This document shows positions 43,178 through 54,745 of a DNA stretch of 64,000 bases, in pieces (position 1 is the first letter of the stretch; the number at the start of each line of letters is the position of its first letter). Origin of the DNA: Xanthostigma xanthostigma (taxonomy: Eukaryota; Arthropoda; Insecta; Raphidioptera; Raphidiidae); NCBI GenBank assembly GCA_963575645.1, contig OY754468.1, forward strand, positions 47,441,665 to 47,505,664, written 5' to 3'. The notes under the pieces were generated by a model that was not told the origin of the DNA, ran no database searches, and was given only the letters and a program-made list of their open reading frames with translations. The translations under genes were made by a program, and so were the position numbers.

Positions 43178-44039
43178 TAAGTATCATAAATTAACTTCTC
43201 TAAACAGTTTTACACATTGGTGAGTTCCAATTCATTGTTTGTAATTGTATATTTTAATTCACAGTTTTTTTTTATTTTTATTGTAATTTTATTCTCTTAC
43301 CTATGTATTGTAATTATATCGACCTCAAATTGTAAAATCATTTTGTTCTCTTTTAACTGATTATGATTGGTTTATAGTCAAATTGTTAAACCAACCACAT
43401 ATGACCTCAGTTGTTGAGCGTCTATTATCTACGGTAAACTGACCACAGACGAATTTGAAAAATTTCCACTCCATTTCAGTCAGAGTGTTTATTCGAAAAG
43501 GTCCCATATAATTTTTAAAATAACAAGACGAGACCAGATGTAATATCTTATCGAGCGTCTAGAATAACAAACTAACGAGACGTGTCAGTCCATCTTCATA
43601 ATAATACTACGTTGTCGAATCACGTTTTATTCATAATATATTAAGCAGATTTCAGTAATAACCAGGAAAACCAAGTATATAGGCAGCCGTTAAAGAAACA
43701 CCGTCATATATTTTAATTTGCATATATGTAAATTTACAAGAGAGAAAACAAAAACAAAATAAACGTCGAAAAATCTTTGTAAGGATAAATGTCTAATATT
43801 TCTTCAGTTGTGTCACGTAAAAACCAAAAAACTTTATGTTTTGATTATGCAAAAAAAAATCTAACAGATGTTAGAGGAAATTTGTACCTTTTGTAAATCC
43901 CTAATGACTATTTTTTTATAAACAGCCATTGATTAATTTATCACTGGAACTAAACTGACGGACAAGAAAGTGGCGCATTAAGATTTTACCAAAAACTTTC
44001 TAATCATTTTTGAAATGTGTTTTATTTTTACAAATAAAG
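43178..44039. other. AT-rich spacer, nothing recognised
   Basis: TTGTTGAGCGTCTATTATCTACGG at about 43411 echoes TGTTGAGCGTCTATAATCTAC at 5842, a short shared fragment of an unknown repeat. No exon seen. Confidence 0.45.
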
Positions 44040-44374
44040 AAAAAGTTTGTTTGTTTGGCTGGTTGAACGCGCTAATCTCAGGAACTACTGGTTAGAATTG
44101 AAAAATTTTTTTTGTTGGATAGCCTATTTATCGAGGAAGACTATAGGCTATATAATATCACGCTACGACCAACAGGAGCGGAGCATCATTGAAAAATGTT
44201 GCAAAATGTACCTCAAAATTTGTCCGTTCGACAAAAACTTTTGAACGGCAACTCCGATCATCATGAAATTTGGACATAACATTCATCTCGGTAAACTCAG
44301 AAGAATGTGCGTACTCATGTCTCTTCCTCCTATTCGTTCTTTTGCACCCGGGTGAAACCGGGCGGTACCGCTAG
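44040..44374 (+). mobile_element. Mini-Helitron C3, tRNA-less form
   Basis: Matches C2 through GAACGCGCTAATCTCAGG, GGATAGCCTATTTATCGAGG and CATCATGAAATTTGGACA, and ends with the hairpin ACCCGGGTGAAACCGGGCGG then TACCG CTAG|T. About 335 bp. It lacks the tRNA-like segment and its AT-rich surround, so the tRNA piece is an addition in C1 and C2 or a loss here. The 5' TC end is worn. Confidence 0.78.
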
Positions 44375-44556
44375 TATTTTAGAAATCTGATAAGACCACT
44401 TTCGCGAAAATCAGTTCGGCACGCATTTGCACGTGGCAATAAACAACCATAACTCATTTTGGCTTTGCCGTAATGTTAGTAACTTGATCATAGACATACA
44501 TCTTCAGAAACTATAAAAAATTGATTTTTTACTGGTATTGAGTATTTCCTATAGAT

Positions 44557-45078
44557 CAGAGATTCCCAAACTTTTTTGTCTCGTAGACCACTTGCCATGT
44601 TTTTCGGTTTTGGGTAGACCCCCTGCTTATCTGATATTGATTTTTTGCAAATTCATTAATTTCAAATGTATTTTTGACAACCGGTATAGTGCTACTCACT
44701 TTGAACGATTAAAATTTATAACGGTAGTGAAATGTAGTGTGAAATGTTTAGTTTTATATATTTATTAATTAGATTCAAATTAAAATTTACTTTCTGTTAC
44801 ATAAAATAACTAAGCAAAAAATGAATGCCTTTAGTGTGAGGTATGAACCTGTTGCTTTAATAATAAATTTTCAACATTTGGCATCAATTTAGTTAGATTT
44901 AATCTTAAATCTCTTCGGTTAACGATGTCCAGTTTGTTTCTTTTTTTGTTAGGAGATTCACTATCGTTGACCCCCATTTTCATTTCATGGACCCTCAATT
45001 TTTTTCCCGCTGACATGGACCCCTTGCAAGTTGTCGTCGACTCCTGGGGGTCGATATAGACCACTTTGGGAATCACTG
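44557..45078 (-). mobile_element. hAT derivative retaining transposase C-terminus
   Basis: The ends CAGAGATTCCCAAACTTTTTT and CCACTTTGGGAATCACTG are inverted. The target duplication CTATAGAT / CTATAGTT matches at 7 of 8 bases (44549-44556, 45079-45086). The 522-bp body encodes the end of a hAT transposase on the minus strand, so this is an internally deleted copy. Confidence 0.9.
44831..45076 (-). pseudogene. hAT transposase C-terminal fragment
   Basis: The minus-strand frame ends SPNKKRNKLDIVNRRDLR, then LNLTKLMPNVENLLLKQQ and VHTSH before the stop at 44831. The block L-R-L-x-L-T-x-x-x-P-x-I/V-x-x-L followed by a short tail ending (P)SH is the usual C-terminus of ZBED5/Charlie-type hAT transposases, just past the dimerisation domain. 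About 35-40 residues are homologous; the part upstream of about SESPN is terminal repeat read through. The active site is missing. Confidence 0.78.
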
Positions 45079-45086
45079 CTATAGTT

Positions 45087-45587
45087 GAAACGTGATATTC
45101 GACAAGAATATATTGTGTTTAAAAGTTCGATCAACCGGGATTTTTTTTGTTAACCAAAGGTCAATGACGTCTCGTAACACATGTACTTTATAATAGACAC
45201 TACTTTTAATTGCATAAAAATAAATTTTTATTTTCTTCGAACATGTATCTGCGTTGCTTCAACTATATAGGTACTCATTGATGTGTTGATTTATTGCTTC
45301 GTGGTATTGAGAATTTTTATTGGGATCAAATGATAGGTAGGTATATACGTGTGAGGTAGTTAATATATTATTGCAACTTGGAAGATGTAATTGCAACAGT
45401 ATTTGAATTAAAATTAGAATTTTAAAAAAACTAAAAAAAACACTGTTTTATAGCAATGTAAACTAAAAAGTAAAAAATAATTTTTGAAAATTTTTGTGTA
45501 AGAAACAAGTGGTCAGAAACGTTGATTAATAACTTTTTTGTGCAAATAGTGCACATAGATGTCTATTTTCTATCTATAGTTGAGATC
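45087..45587. other. AT-rich spacer with repeat L copy 1
   Basis: At 45293-45372 TTGCTTCGTGGTATTGAGAA, TTTTTATTGGGATCAAATGA and GAGGTAGTTAATATATTATT recur almost unchanged at 48750-48826. The flank has AACTAAAAAGTAAAAAATAA, as in the 38.5 kb hairpin. Confidence 0.6.
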
Positions 45588-46199
45588 TTCAATAAATAAA
45601 ATTATCGACCAATTTTTCAGACAAATATATTAACAAAAAATATAAAAATTGTTACATTAACGTTTCAGTCCGGATTTTTAGAACTGATCTAAAAATTAAT
45701 TAAAATAGTTTCTAATTGGTTTTTGATAATTAAAAACTTAAAACGAATTTTGTTTTCCAAAAACCAATTAGAAACTAATTATTAATTAATTTTTATATTT
45801 TGACGTGATAACGTCTTATAAATTGATGAAACACCGGCTGCACGCACGAAAAAGTGTCACGTTCCGCCTGAGCCTGAGCGTGCAAGCGAGAACGCGGTAT
45901 AAGCGATAGAGAGGCACGATCGGCCCAAGCGTCGGCTTGTACGCATTTCTCTCTCTTCTCGCGTGACGTCAGAGAGTTCATCAATGTTTCTTTATGACGT
46001 TATCACGTAAAACTATCGTCCGTAAACCGACTTTACAGACAACCAATTTTTTTTAGATCAGTTCTGAAGAAGATCCAAATCTGGACCGAAACGTTAATGT
46101 ATTAATTTTTATATTTTTTGTTAATATATTTGTCTGAAAAATTGGTCGATAATTTTATTAATTGAAGAGTTCTAATCAGACGGTAATCAAAGATTTAAT
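45588..46199. mobile_element. Family B element, 9-bp duplication, hosting A3
   Basis: The ends are inverted (AATAAATAAAATTATCGACC and GGTCGATAATTTTATTAATT), with AGACAAATATATTAACAAAA and its complement continuing inward for about 110 bp. GTTGAGATC flanks both sides (45579-45587, 46200-46208). The right arm bears GATCAGTTCTGAAGAAGATC then CAAATCTGGACCGAAACGTT. Family A element A3 sits in the middle. No coding. Confidence 0.78.
45800..46048 (-). mobile_element. Family A element A3, nested in family B
   Basis: 249 bp in reverse: TTGACGTGATAACGTCTTAT to CGACTTTACAGACAACCAATT. The centre (45885-45975) is GC-rich and includes AGCGATAGAGAGGCACGATC, not shared with A1 or A2. Confidence 0.8.
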
Positions 46200-46208
46200 G
46201 TTGAGATC

Positions 46209-48639
46209 ATTATAGCGTCTATTTTTAATTAAAATCACTGCCTAAAAAAATACATTTTATAATAAAAATGAACAAAGTTTTGCTAATCCGCTTCTAAAGT
46301 TTATCATAACACGGTTCAATTCTTAGAATAATTTTGTTCAACAAAGCTCAATGAGGAAAAAAACACTTTCCAAGAATCTTTATTTACTAGAAACTTGATA
46401 TCCAACTTTATAGCCCTTATTTTTCCGAGAAATTTAAAAATGTTCACTTTACATATACAAAGCGTACGAAAATATTTTGCATTTGAAGAATGGCAGTCAT
46501 TTTTCAAGTGATAAATTATTTGGAAATGTAATATAATGGGTTCACAATATCATTTTACTTCTGTGTGAAGATATATGTATTAAGAGTTATAGCAAACAAA
46601 AAAAATTATGATAATTTGCAGTAGCGTAAATACTCGAGTACTAAAGCACCATAAATGTTGGTCATATATTTAATGCCATCAATATAACTAGCAAAGATCG
46701 GGAGAAAGACTTAAACACTACGGTGCAGACATATATACGTTATTATACTCTGAGTCTCATGCGCATGTCCGTGAATGGATGCGCGTCAGTTTGCACATAG
46801 AACTAATGAAATGGAGGTGGCTTGCTCTATTTCACTTACTAATGGCCCTACTACAGACGCGACGCTTGCGCACAACGGATCAAGTAAAAAGAAAGAGATA
46901 GAGCTGTCTCACTTCATGGGCCACGCTTTCTTGTATTACAGTATGTACCGCTCTCTATCTCAAAAACGGTTGAGCGCATGAAAAAATGTTTAGAACAAAA
47001 TTTATCTCAAATTAGAGCTATAGAAACCGAGATAATTGCAAAAAACCATTTAACCTTGAAGAACTTACGACTCAGACACGAGATTTTATGAGACTTTTGA
47101 GACAACTTTTAGAATGCCAAAATGAAGGTGTATACAAGTTTGCAGCTTATTATCTCTCATTCCAAGGAGAAACCTCCTAATATGACTGCACTATTACGGC
47201 CACTAGCAATATAGAAGTTATTAAATATATGATGTTGATTGTTGGTAGTCACAAAATCGGCACCCATGTAAATTTTACCATAACGTGGAAACACGGACAT
47301 AGAGATTTCCTATAAATTCAGTTCATTAACATTTTAGAGAGTTGAAGTTTCTTAGAATTTGTACTGTTTTTTATACATATAAAAACAAGTCTGATAGACA
47401 TGTCCAAGAATCGGGGAATTTAATACAATCGGATTCTGCACAAAATACGATTATTATAATATATTCTCCTTGTACCTTACTTTGAACATTTGACGTAAGA
47501 AATGTTTAGAATACCGTTTAGTGTTTGCTGATGATGAGGAGGGATTGTTTTCGAAAAAATATTGAGGTTAAGTGACCAAATTTTTGTTTTTTTTTATATT
47601 TAACTTTTAAAATACAATGTCCGCTAAATGGGCGGAAGCACACAATGGAAGAAAAATAATGTTCACGTTATATTTACATCTTAGTTTGTAAAAAATTGTC
47701 TGCGACACAAAGTTCCGTTAACAATTATTGATTGAATGAGAAGTTATACGGGAAACACCTTGATTTATAAACTAATAAATAATGCATTATATTCTCTTAA
47801 TGTGCTGTTATAATTATATCAATTGTTATTTACATTTTTACAAACGGTGTACAAAGGAAAATAGATTCTTCATAGAATAATTATTTTTGCTTGAAATTTT
47901 TAACTTAGACTTTAAATCTAATGAAATATTACCGATCAAAACCCGTTTTAAATATTATTTAAATTGCAAAAACAAATAAATGAGCAGTCATCACTCGAAA
48001 ATTCAGATGTAGTTTATAATCACTTTGGAACTGGAATCCGTTTCCGATTTAAAAGCTGTTTTGTCAGGGCTAGATTTTCTGGCATTAATTTCGATTTTGA
48101 CAAGGGCATTAGAGAACTCAAGTCAAAAAAACTCTATATTTTAAATTTAGATATAGTACTATCGCTTTCTGCACACAATCAAATTTCGGACGGGTCCAAC
48201 AAGAGTGGTCTTTTTTAAAACGTTTCAATATCTACAATGACACAAAATACGAAGAACCACAATGGAGTTGTAAAAGTTGAACTTTTAGACGTTAGTGTAT
48301 TTTTTCAGCACGTGCATCTTTGCGGTTAAGTACCGTATTACTCATAACTGCTTGGTATAACAACAACGTCCTATTAATATTATATAATATTTATTTTCTA
48401 GAAAAACTGGTTATGCAGATTTTTTTAAGTTCGATGTTTTATATTTATTAATACATAATGAGAGAAGTCGAGAGGGCGGAAAGATATCAGGTCCCGACTA
48501 AAATTTGTACTATTATGACGCCAAAAGTGGGGAATGGTATGTACTAATTTCAAGATTTTACGATATTTTTTAGTTTTGGGATTCCCCGAGTGCAAAAAAC
48601 ACATTTTTGGAAGTTGTTCTGTGAGCACGATACAGGTCA
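46209..48639. other. AT-rich spacer with one GC-richer island
   Basis: 46740-46985 stands out as GC-richer (ATGCGCATGTCCG, GACGCGACGCTTGCGC, GAGATAGAGCTGTCTCAC). It is open for 68 codons on the plus strand but has no splice-donor/acceptor pair or motif that I trust. The rest of the 2.4 kb shows nothing. Confidence 0.4.
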
Positions 48640-48900
48640 AACGGATAAAAATTTTGGTGGGATGTTTAACATGTAAATAGGAAGAACCTTGTTGTTTTTG
48701 GGGTAAATGCACAGAAAAGATATATGCTATAATTCTGTTATAATGTTAATTGCTTCGTGGTATTGAGAATTTTTATTGGGATCATCTGATAGGTATATAC
48801 TTGAGAGGTAGTTAATATATTATTGGAGATAAATGGGGTAAATGCGCAAAAAAGATATAGGTATGCTATAATGCTGTTATAATGGTATACTTTTTTGATT
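48640..48900 (+). repeat. Relative of the A2 interior with inserted repeat L
   Basis: GTTGTTTTTGGGGTAAATGC then AGATATATGCTATAATTCTG resembles the duplicated segment inside A2 (27415-27470). It is repeated after 130 bp as GGGGTAAATGCGCAAAAAAG then GCTATAATGCTG. Between them lies repeat L copy 2 (48750-48826). The arrangement looks like an insertion flanked by a tandem duplication. Confidence 0.55.
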
Positions 48901-49196
48901 TATTTAATATAAATACTGTTACCCTAATATTTTTACCCGACTACGAAAAAAGAAGGGTAATACGATCTTAATTAATCGTGTAAAGAAGTAATTGTAACAA
49001 TGTGTGAGGTACTAGAAAAAATAGTTCTAAAATAAAACTTATTAAAGAAAAAAGAAACTGACACAATTAAATTTTCTATAAAAGCTGTTCTTTATTTCAA
49101 GAATATAGCATCAAGTTATCGAGCGACATAGTACTCAGGTGGTGTGATAATCAAACATGCCTGTAAACGTCACGTACTTTTCTTTTCTAATTAATA

Positions 49197-49310
49197 AGGC
49201 AGATGCTTATAAACTCACTAGACAGGAAAAAGAAAGTCTGGCACCCCGACGCTGGTCGGACATATACCGTAGCTCACATTACCCCGTCTAGTGAATTTAA
49301 GGATCTGCCT
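49197..49310. mobile_element. Short foldback MITE, 114 bp
   Basis: AGGCAGATGCTTATAAACTC, ACTAGAC on the left faces GTCTAGTGAATTTAAGGATC, TGCCT on the right (about 27 bp, three or four mismatches). The centre has CCCGACGCTGGTCGG. The target duplication is not clear. Confidence 0.75.
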
Positions 49311-49737
49311 GGTCATTCTTACCACTGTTTTTATAAATAATTTAGACGCAAGCTTTTTCGAAGAGTCTATAGTAATTAATCAAAGAATAATTAATGCTGT
49401 TAAGTTAAAGTCACGGAATATTTTAAGAGATTGTCTAACGTGAAGATAAAATTATCTAATATATTTTTATAATTTTATTTAACAAAAGCGTGTGTGTGTC
49501 CGCTCCAACGCACGACTGGAGTTTACTCCTTAGGTACGCTGTGTTATGTATTCCATCTCATTCTTTCGCACGTTAAATCCTGCAGATATATACGTTTGTC
49601 TCTTTTGAAGCGGACGAGCGTAACGTCACACTTGAAGCTGGGGAGCGTAACGCCTCACCTATTGATTTTACTAGTTATAAAATGTCCGTACCATTTATAA
49701 AACTCAAAATCGTTTCTTAAGAAATAAACTCCAAAAA
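49311..49737. other. Spacer, partly GC-richer
   Basis: GAAGCGGACGAGCGTAACGTC and GGGGAGCGTAACGCCTCACC at 49607-49660 form a loose direct repeat of GAGCGTAACG. No exon seen. Confidence 0.4.
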
Positions 49738-50308
49738 AATTGGTTGTCTGTAAAGTCGGTTTACGGACGATAGTTTTACGTGATAACGTATTCCGTAATA
49801 CATAACCTAAATTTATATAATAATTATAATAATTCGAATCTATGATATTGCATCTTTCGCTTCAAATTTAGGTTAATTTTTATTTATTAAATTACTCACC
49901 ACCTATAAAAATAATTTTTTTTATTAACTTTCTTTCTTTCGTATTTATTTAAGTCTCAAAGATTAACTGTCATACTATTTATAAAACAATTGTTTCACTG
50001 TTTATATAAAATTCCAAACCTACTTACAATATTTAAGTATTTTCATACGTCAAAAAATTGATTTTTATAATGATAAAATTTGTAAGAAAACGATTTTTTC
50101 GAGAGATGAGACCTAGCTAAAACGATTTTTTGCCCCCCAAAATCCCTTTTCAGTAAATTTCATCCAAATCGTTAGGGCCGTTTTCGAGAAAAGCACGCAC
50201 AGGGTCAGGCGGAACGTTAGGAACGTTACACTTTTTCGTGCATGCAGCCGGTGTTTTATCAATTTATAAGATTGGTGATTCATCAATATTAAAAGACATC
50301 ACGTCAAA
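49738..50308 (+). mobile_element. Family A element A4
   Basis: The left end AATTGGTTGTCTGTAAAGTC is followed by ATTCCGTAATACATAACC as in A1 and A2; the right end is AAGACATCACGTCAAAA. The first about 135 bp matches the left of A2 and the last about 120 bp matches A1. The middle differs, so the ends are conserved around a replaced interior. 571 bp. Confidence 0.75.
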
Positions 50309-50930
50309 ATAGCTTTTCATATGTATATGGTAAAAAAATTATAATGCATTCGAATTATGTCTTTTTTATTTCCAATTGTTAATATAATCTTCACATACTA
50401 TGAAGATTTAGCTAAGGATGTTGAAGTTCTCACGGGATATCCTCAGTTTTGCATATCATTCGGTTAAAATCAAATAATAAAAGTGTTTTGTTGTTACTAA
50501 TTTAAATATGAGTTCAGTATATTGTAATGTTGGATATAAACTTAGAAATTCAAATTTTCGACCGTCTTGTCTATTAATATTAAATTAATATTCTAATTTA
50601 ATAATATACAATATTCATAATAAATACTTACCATACTTACCTATCTAATATGTAAAATTACCAATACTATTTGTAATTTTTTCAGTTTTGTGATGATAAC
50701 CATTGTAATCATTTTGTAGTGATAATGGCCACAGCAGCCGATTCACTTGTTTTTTTTTTTGTTAAAATAAAAAAAAAATTCTAATTAATTATTTTTGTTA
50801 ATTTGTTTTTCCACTGGTATGAATTGTCAAGTAGGTAACATAGTTATGAGTACTAACAAAAATAATATATTAACAAAAATAAGCAGAAAAGTAAAATGCA
50901 GAAATTAAAATTAAGGGATAAAAAGTTTTT
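50309..50930. other. AT-rich spacer, nothing recognised
   Basis: No exon or repeat match seen. Confidence 0.4.
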
Positions 50931-51115
50931 TTGACGTGACAACGTCTTATAAATTGATGAATCACGTCAATATAAAAAGATGAAACACCGGCTGCATGCA
51001 CGAAAAAATGTAACGTTCCGCCTGACCCTGTGCGTGATTATTAAATATGATATTCGAGCGGAATACGTTATCACGTAAAACTATCGTCCGTAAACCGACT
51101 TTACAGACAACCAAT
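50931..51115 (-). mobile_element. Family A element A5, shortest copy
   Basis: 185 bp in reverse: TTGACGTGACAACGTCTTAT, the GGCTGCATGCACGAAAAAAT stretch, then ATACGTTATCACGTAAAAC and CGACTTTACAGACAACCAA. Little more than the two ends remain. Confidence 0.8.
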
Positions 51116-51734
51116 TTTTTTTTCGAAATGATCAAACGCGCGGTTTTGGAAATACAGGGATATAAAATACCACATTTTTACTTCTTTATTTCGCAGAGTA
51201 ATAATGAAAAAACAAATTGAAATTACTATATGCTTCAACAAGATTGTTAGGAAAGTTATTTTGGGTAAAAATCACAGGTAAACATTTTTTTTCGGATACG
51301 ACTTTCAGCTTTAAATCTAGACTTAAGAATGTCTTTTGTTTTCCAACTTTAGATTTTAATATTATTAATGAACGTTTGAAATCTTGATCACATGAATTTT
51401 TTACTGCTTCTAAAAATTCAACCTTGCACCCTCTTCTAAATACACCCCTGACTTACAAGAATATTAAAAGTGTAGTGGCAAGGAACCGTTAAATGATACC
51501 AGGAATTAAAATTATTAAAACACAATAAACTAATTTAACCTTCAATGATGGTATTTGTTTCTGTTAATTAATATAATTCAAAACAAATTGATTTAACAAT
51601 GATCAGAATAAAATTAAAATTATCAATTGCATAGAATATTATTAGATTGTATTCGATTTTTTTCCGGACAGATTGACCTTCTGCATTATATTTTCAAACA
51701 AAAATACGTTTACTAAAATTTTTTTTCTTCATAT
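51116..51734. other. AT-rich spacer with a foldback half-copy
   Basis: GATACGACTTTCAGCTTTAA at 51296 is one arm of the foldback at 31085-31211. Nothing else is recognised. Confidence 0.45.
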
Positions 51735-51987
51735 CTGGATCGAAAGTATATACTTTCGGCTACAATTGTAAGGCAGAAATTAAGTTTAACATTTACGCAT
51801 TGATGCGGGATCACTGATGTGGAAAGTACGTACGTTCGGGCGGCAGTAAAGAAAAAATAACCTTTCAACTGTTGTTTAGGTGTCGTTTCCATAGCATTAC
51901 AGTTTAGCTTATAGTCGCGAACAGCTGTCTTTCATATGTTTACGTATAACCTCAAAGCTGCTTGCTTGGAACTTATTGATTTTACCG
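51735..51987 (-). repeat. Interspersed repeat M, copy 2
   Basis: Reverse complement of 19251-19495, with shared GGTGTCGTTTCCATAGCA, GCATTGATGCGGGATCA and AAAGCTGCTTGCTTGGAA. Contains GAAAGTATATACTTTC, a small palindrome. Confidence 0.7.
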
Positions 51988-52107
51988 TATACTTCAAAAA
52001 TCGATCACAAATAATTGTGAAGGAGGAGTAAAGCCTCAATCTAAAAATTTCCTGTATTTTTATTATATAACAACCTCTGGAAAGCTATTCGCGTAGATAT
52101 ATTTTTT

Positions 52108-52160
52108 AATAAATAAAATTATCGACCAATTTTTCAGACAAATATATTAACAAAAAATTT
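52108..52160. repeat. Family B terminal fragment
   Basis: TAATAAATAAAATTATCGACC then AATTTTTCAGACAAATATAT is identical in style to the left end of the 45.6 kb element. Only one end is present. Confidence 0.6.
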
Positions 52161-52679
52161 AAATCCACCCCGTCACTTTGTCGATCGGTCACTGAATCAT
52201 TCAGTAGAAGGACGTTCGGAGCTCTTAACAATAATAACAATAGACGACGAAACAAAAGAAAAATACCTAAGTTTAAATCGAAAGCGAATTGTATAAGTAA
52301 CGCAGTTTAAAATTCTTTTATAAAAATTACCTTTATAAACTTTTTGTTGTTAAATGTTTAATTAAATTTATATTATCTATGGTGCTAAATTTAAAACCAG
52401 TCAACTCTATCCTGCTTTATGAATCATCACTTAATTTTAATTTGTTATCATTTTAGAAAAAAAAATTACACATCTTTTTCGATAAAGTATTACACAACTC
52501 GAAAGTCGAGTATGTCTTAGACACTCGACTTAAAATGGAAAACTCCCGACTTGTTTACATCGTTACCACAAAGACGATAAATAATCAAAACTAGATTAAC
52601 GATTTTCTCGTCTCGAATACGACATCGAGTCGAGAAATGAGCATAGAGAAATTTCGGAAAAAATTTTGAAATATCGAAA

Positions 52680-53176
52680 GAGGACCTAGCACGAAAAATA
52701 GCCCCTGTTCTAATTTTAAAATCTATCTTGTGAGCTAGCAGGCGCGCCCGCAGTGACGTCATTTCCAGCCTCGTACCCAGCCTGCCGGTCAACAGGAGTC
52801 CAAGCAGTAGAGCTGTAAAAATAACGAGAAATTGTGTATCCGTCTGTATTCGTTACTTAAAGAACTAGTATCCGTTACTTGCGTATCGTTACGTTACTCG
52901 TTACTTTTCATACGACATACAATCGTGTATTAACAGCATCAAGCATGTACTATCGCATCGAGGCGCGTCGCATACGTGATACGGTATGACTTCGTTCGTA
53001 TAACATATAACCGCATCAAACGAGTCGAACTGACATGGATACGACAAATGCGAGTAACTAAATGAATTTGTAAGTAACGATCACTTCGAGTCAGACGATG
53101 TACCCGTTACTCAGTAACGAATACATACGGTTTGTTACAGCTCTACCAAGCAGTGTTTCCATCAGCCTCGGGAATC
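52680..53176 (-). repeat. Interspersed repeat H, copy 3 (interrupted)
   Basis: Reverse complement of copies 1 and 2 (GAGGACCTAGCACGAAAAAT, GCAGTGACGTCATTTCCAGC, CAAGCAGTGTTTCC). It is split by the hAT element at 52808-53145; joining the flanks with one CCAAGCAG removed restores the block seen in copy 2. Confidence 0.82.
52808..53145. mobile_element. hAT MITE with perfect 8-bp duplication in repeat H
   Basis: The termini TAGAGCTGTAAAAATAACG and CGGTTTGTTACAGCTCTA are inverted. CCAAGCAG is duplicated exactly at 52800-52807 and 53146-53153, and repeat H copies 1 and 2 supply the empty site. Both subterminal regions are crowded with GTTACT/AGTAAC motifs (for example GTTACGTTACTCGTTACTTT), likely transposase contact sites. 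338 bp, non-coding. Confidence 0.92.
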
Positions 53177-54745
53177 CCCAAACTCTGATGTCTTTGATTA
53201 CAGAAAACGGTGTTTTAACCCCTGCACACAAATAATTTCCGCTACCCAATTAGAGATGACAATTTGAAATTTTTTGTAAATTCTTGCTGAGGAGGCGAGA
53301 AAATAGCGAGACAAGATTCGCAAATTTTGTCGTGTCGAAATTTCATATGACTCTTTGTAATCATACTCGATCGTCTGACAATATTATTAAATCGTAATCA
53401 TAACTTGATCTCGTGATTTCTTTCAGGTTGTATTTCTTCATTACAAATTAAATCTTGTCCTATTAACCGCACACACGAAATGTAACGCTGACACAAAAAA
53501 TGATGAGTGATCAGCAAAAAGTGTTTTTAGGGATCAGTAATGCAATTATCTAGAAGTATTTTTAACGCACGAACTGCAAAGAAGATTGGAATGGAAAGTC
53601 AAAGATTGAAATACTAACCCTAATTATATATTCTGTGATGACGCAGACCCCAAAAAAATAAAGAAAAAACTATTTTATTTGCAGTTATACACTATATATT
53701 ATGTATCCCTAAACCTTGACGTTAATTGGAAAATAATAGATCAAAAGTGGTAAAAAGTTTTCATGCCAATTATGTTACAAAATAACGAATATTGTTTTTT
53801 TCAAATTTCAAATTATAAGAAACGGTTATAATATCGAAACGGATGAAAAGAAAACATGATCTTAGAGATCTTTTTGTCCATTTCGACATTTCTTGATTAA
53901 TTAATGAATCAGGTCTTGTTACTAAAGCACTGACTAACCCAGGATTTACCAATTGGGGAATTTTTGCAAAAAAATCTTTTACTACTTCTCTCATAACTGA
54001 AAATACCGATATGCTATTTCCAAAATTTGTTTAAAATAAAACTACATTTATGATTTTTATTTATACTAATAAAAATCTAACAATATTATTGATGCTGAAA
54101 AACTTTCTGTTATATTCTTCAAACATTTGTGTCTCCTTCGCCAAGCAAAAATCAAATCAATTCTCCAGATTTAAAATATTATGCAAGAAAAAAAGTCAGG
54201 ATATTTTATGTACTTGACCAAAACTCCACTAAAAATCATCAATATAAATAAAATTAATTTCTAAAAGTGTTTTTACAAAAATAAAAAAAGTTATTTTGTG
54301 ACCACTGTATTAATTTCGTAGAAATTAGTAATAGATACTTGTTGGTTATGCAACCATCATATTATTGTAATACTTGCATAAGTAATGTTATTCTCGACTA
54401 ATAACCAAGTTAGAACAATTTAGTCAGTAAGAAAAAACTGAACTGTGCACTGCATAGTCTGTTAAAATAATGCTATTTAAATAATTTATTTAACTTGAGA
54501 CCATATAGGTATTTCATTGTTTATTTAGTGAATTTATTTTATTACTAATCATATCACATTTATTACATATTATTAAAGTGACAGCAGTTGTATTAAAGTA
54601 TATATATTTTAAAACACGCTATAATAAGAATTATTTTTTTTTTCGGCAGTATGCGTATAAATTGCTTCTTCACTCACTAATTTTCACCGAACCTGGACCA
54701 CTGGAGTTCTTGTAACAAACGAATCAAAGAAATGAGATCTGTACG
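53177..54745. other. AT-rich spacer, nothing recognised
   Basis: 1.6 kb with no splice-framed exon or repeat match that I could see. Confidence 0.4.
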
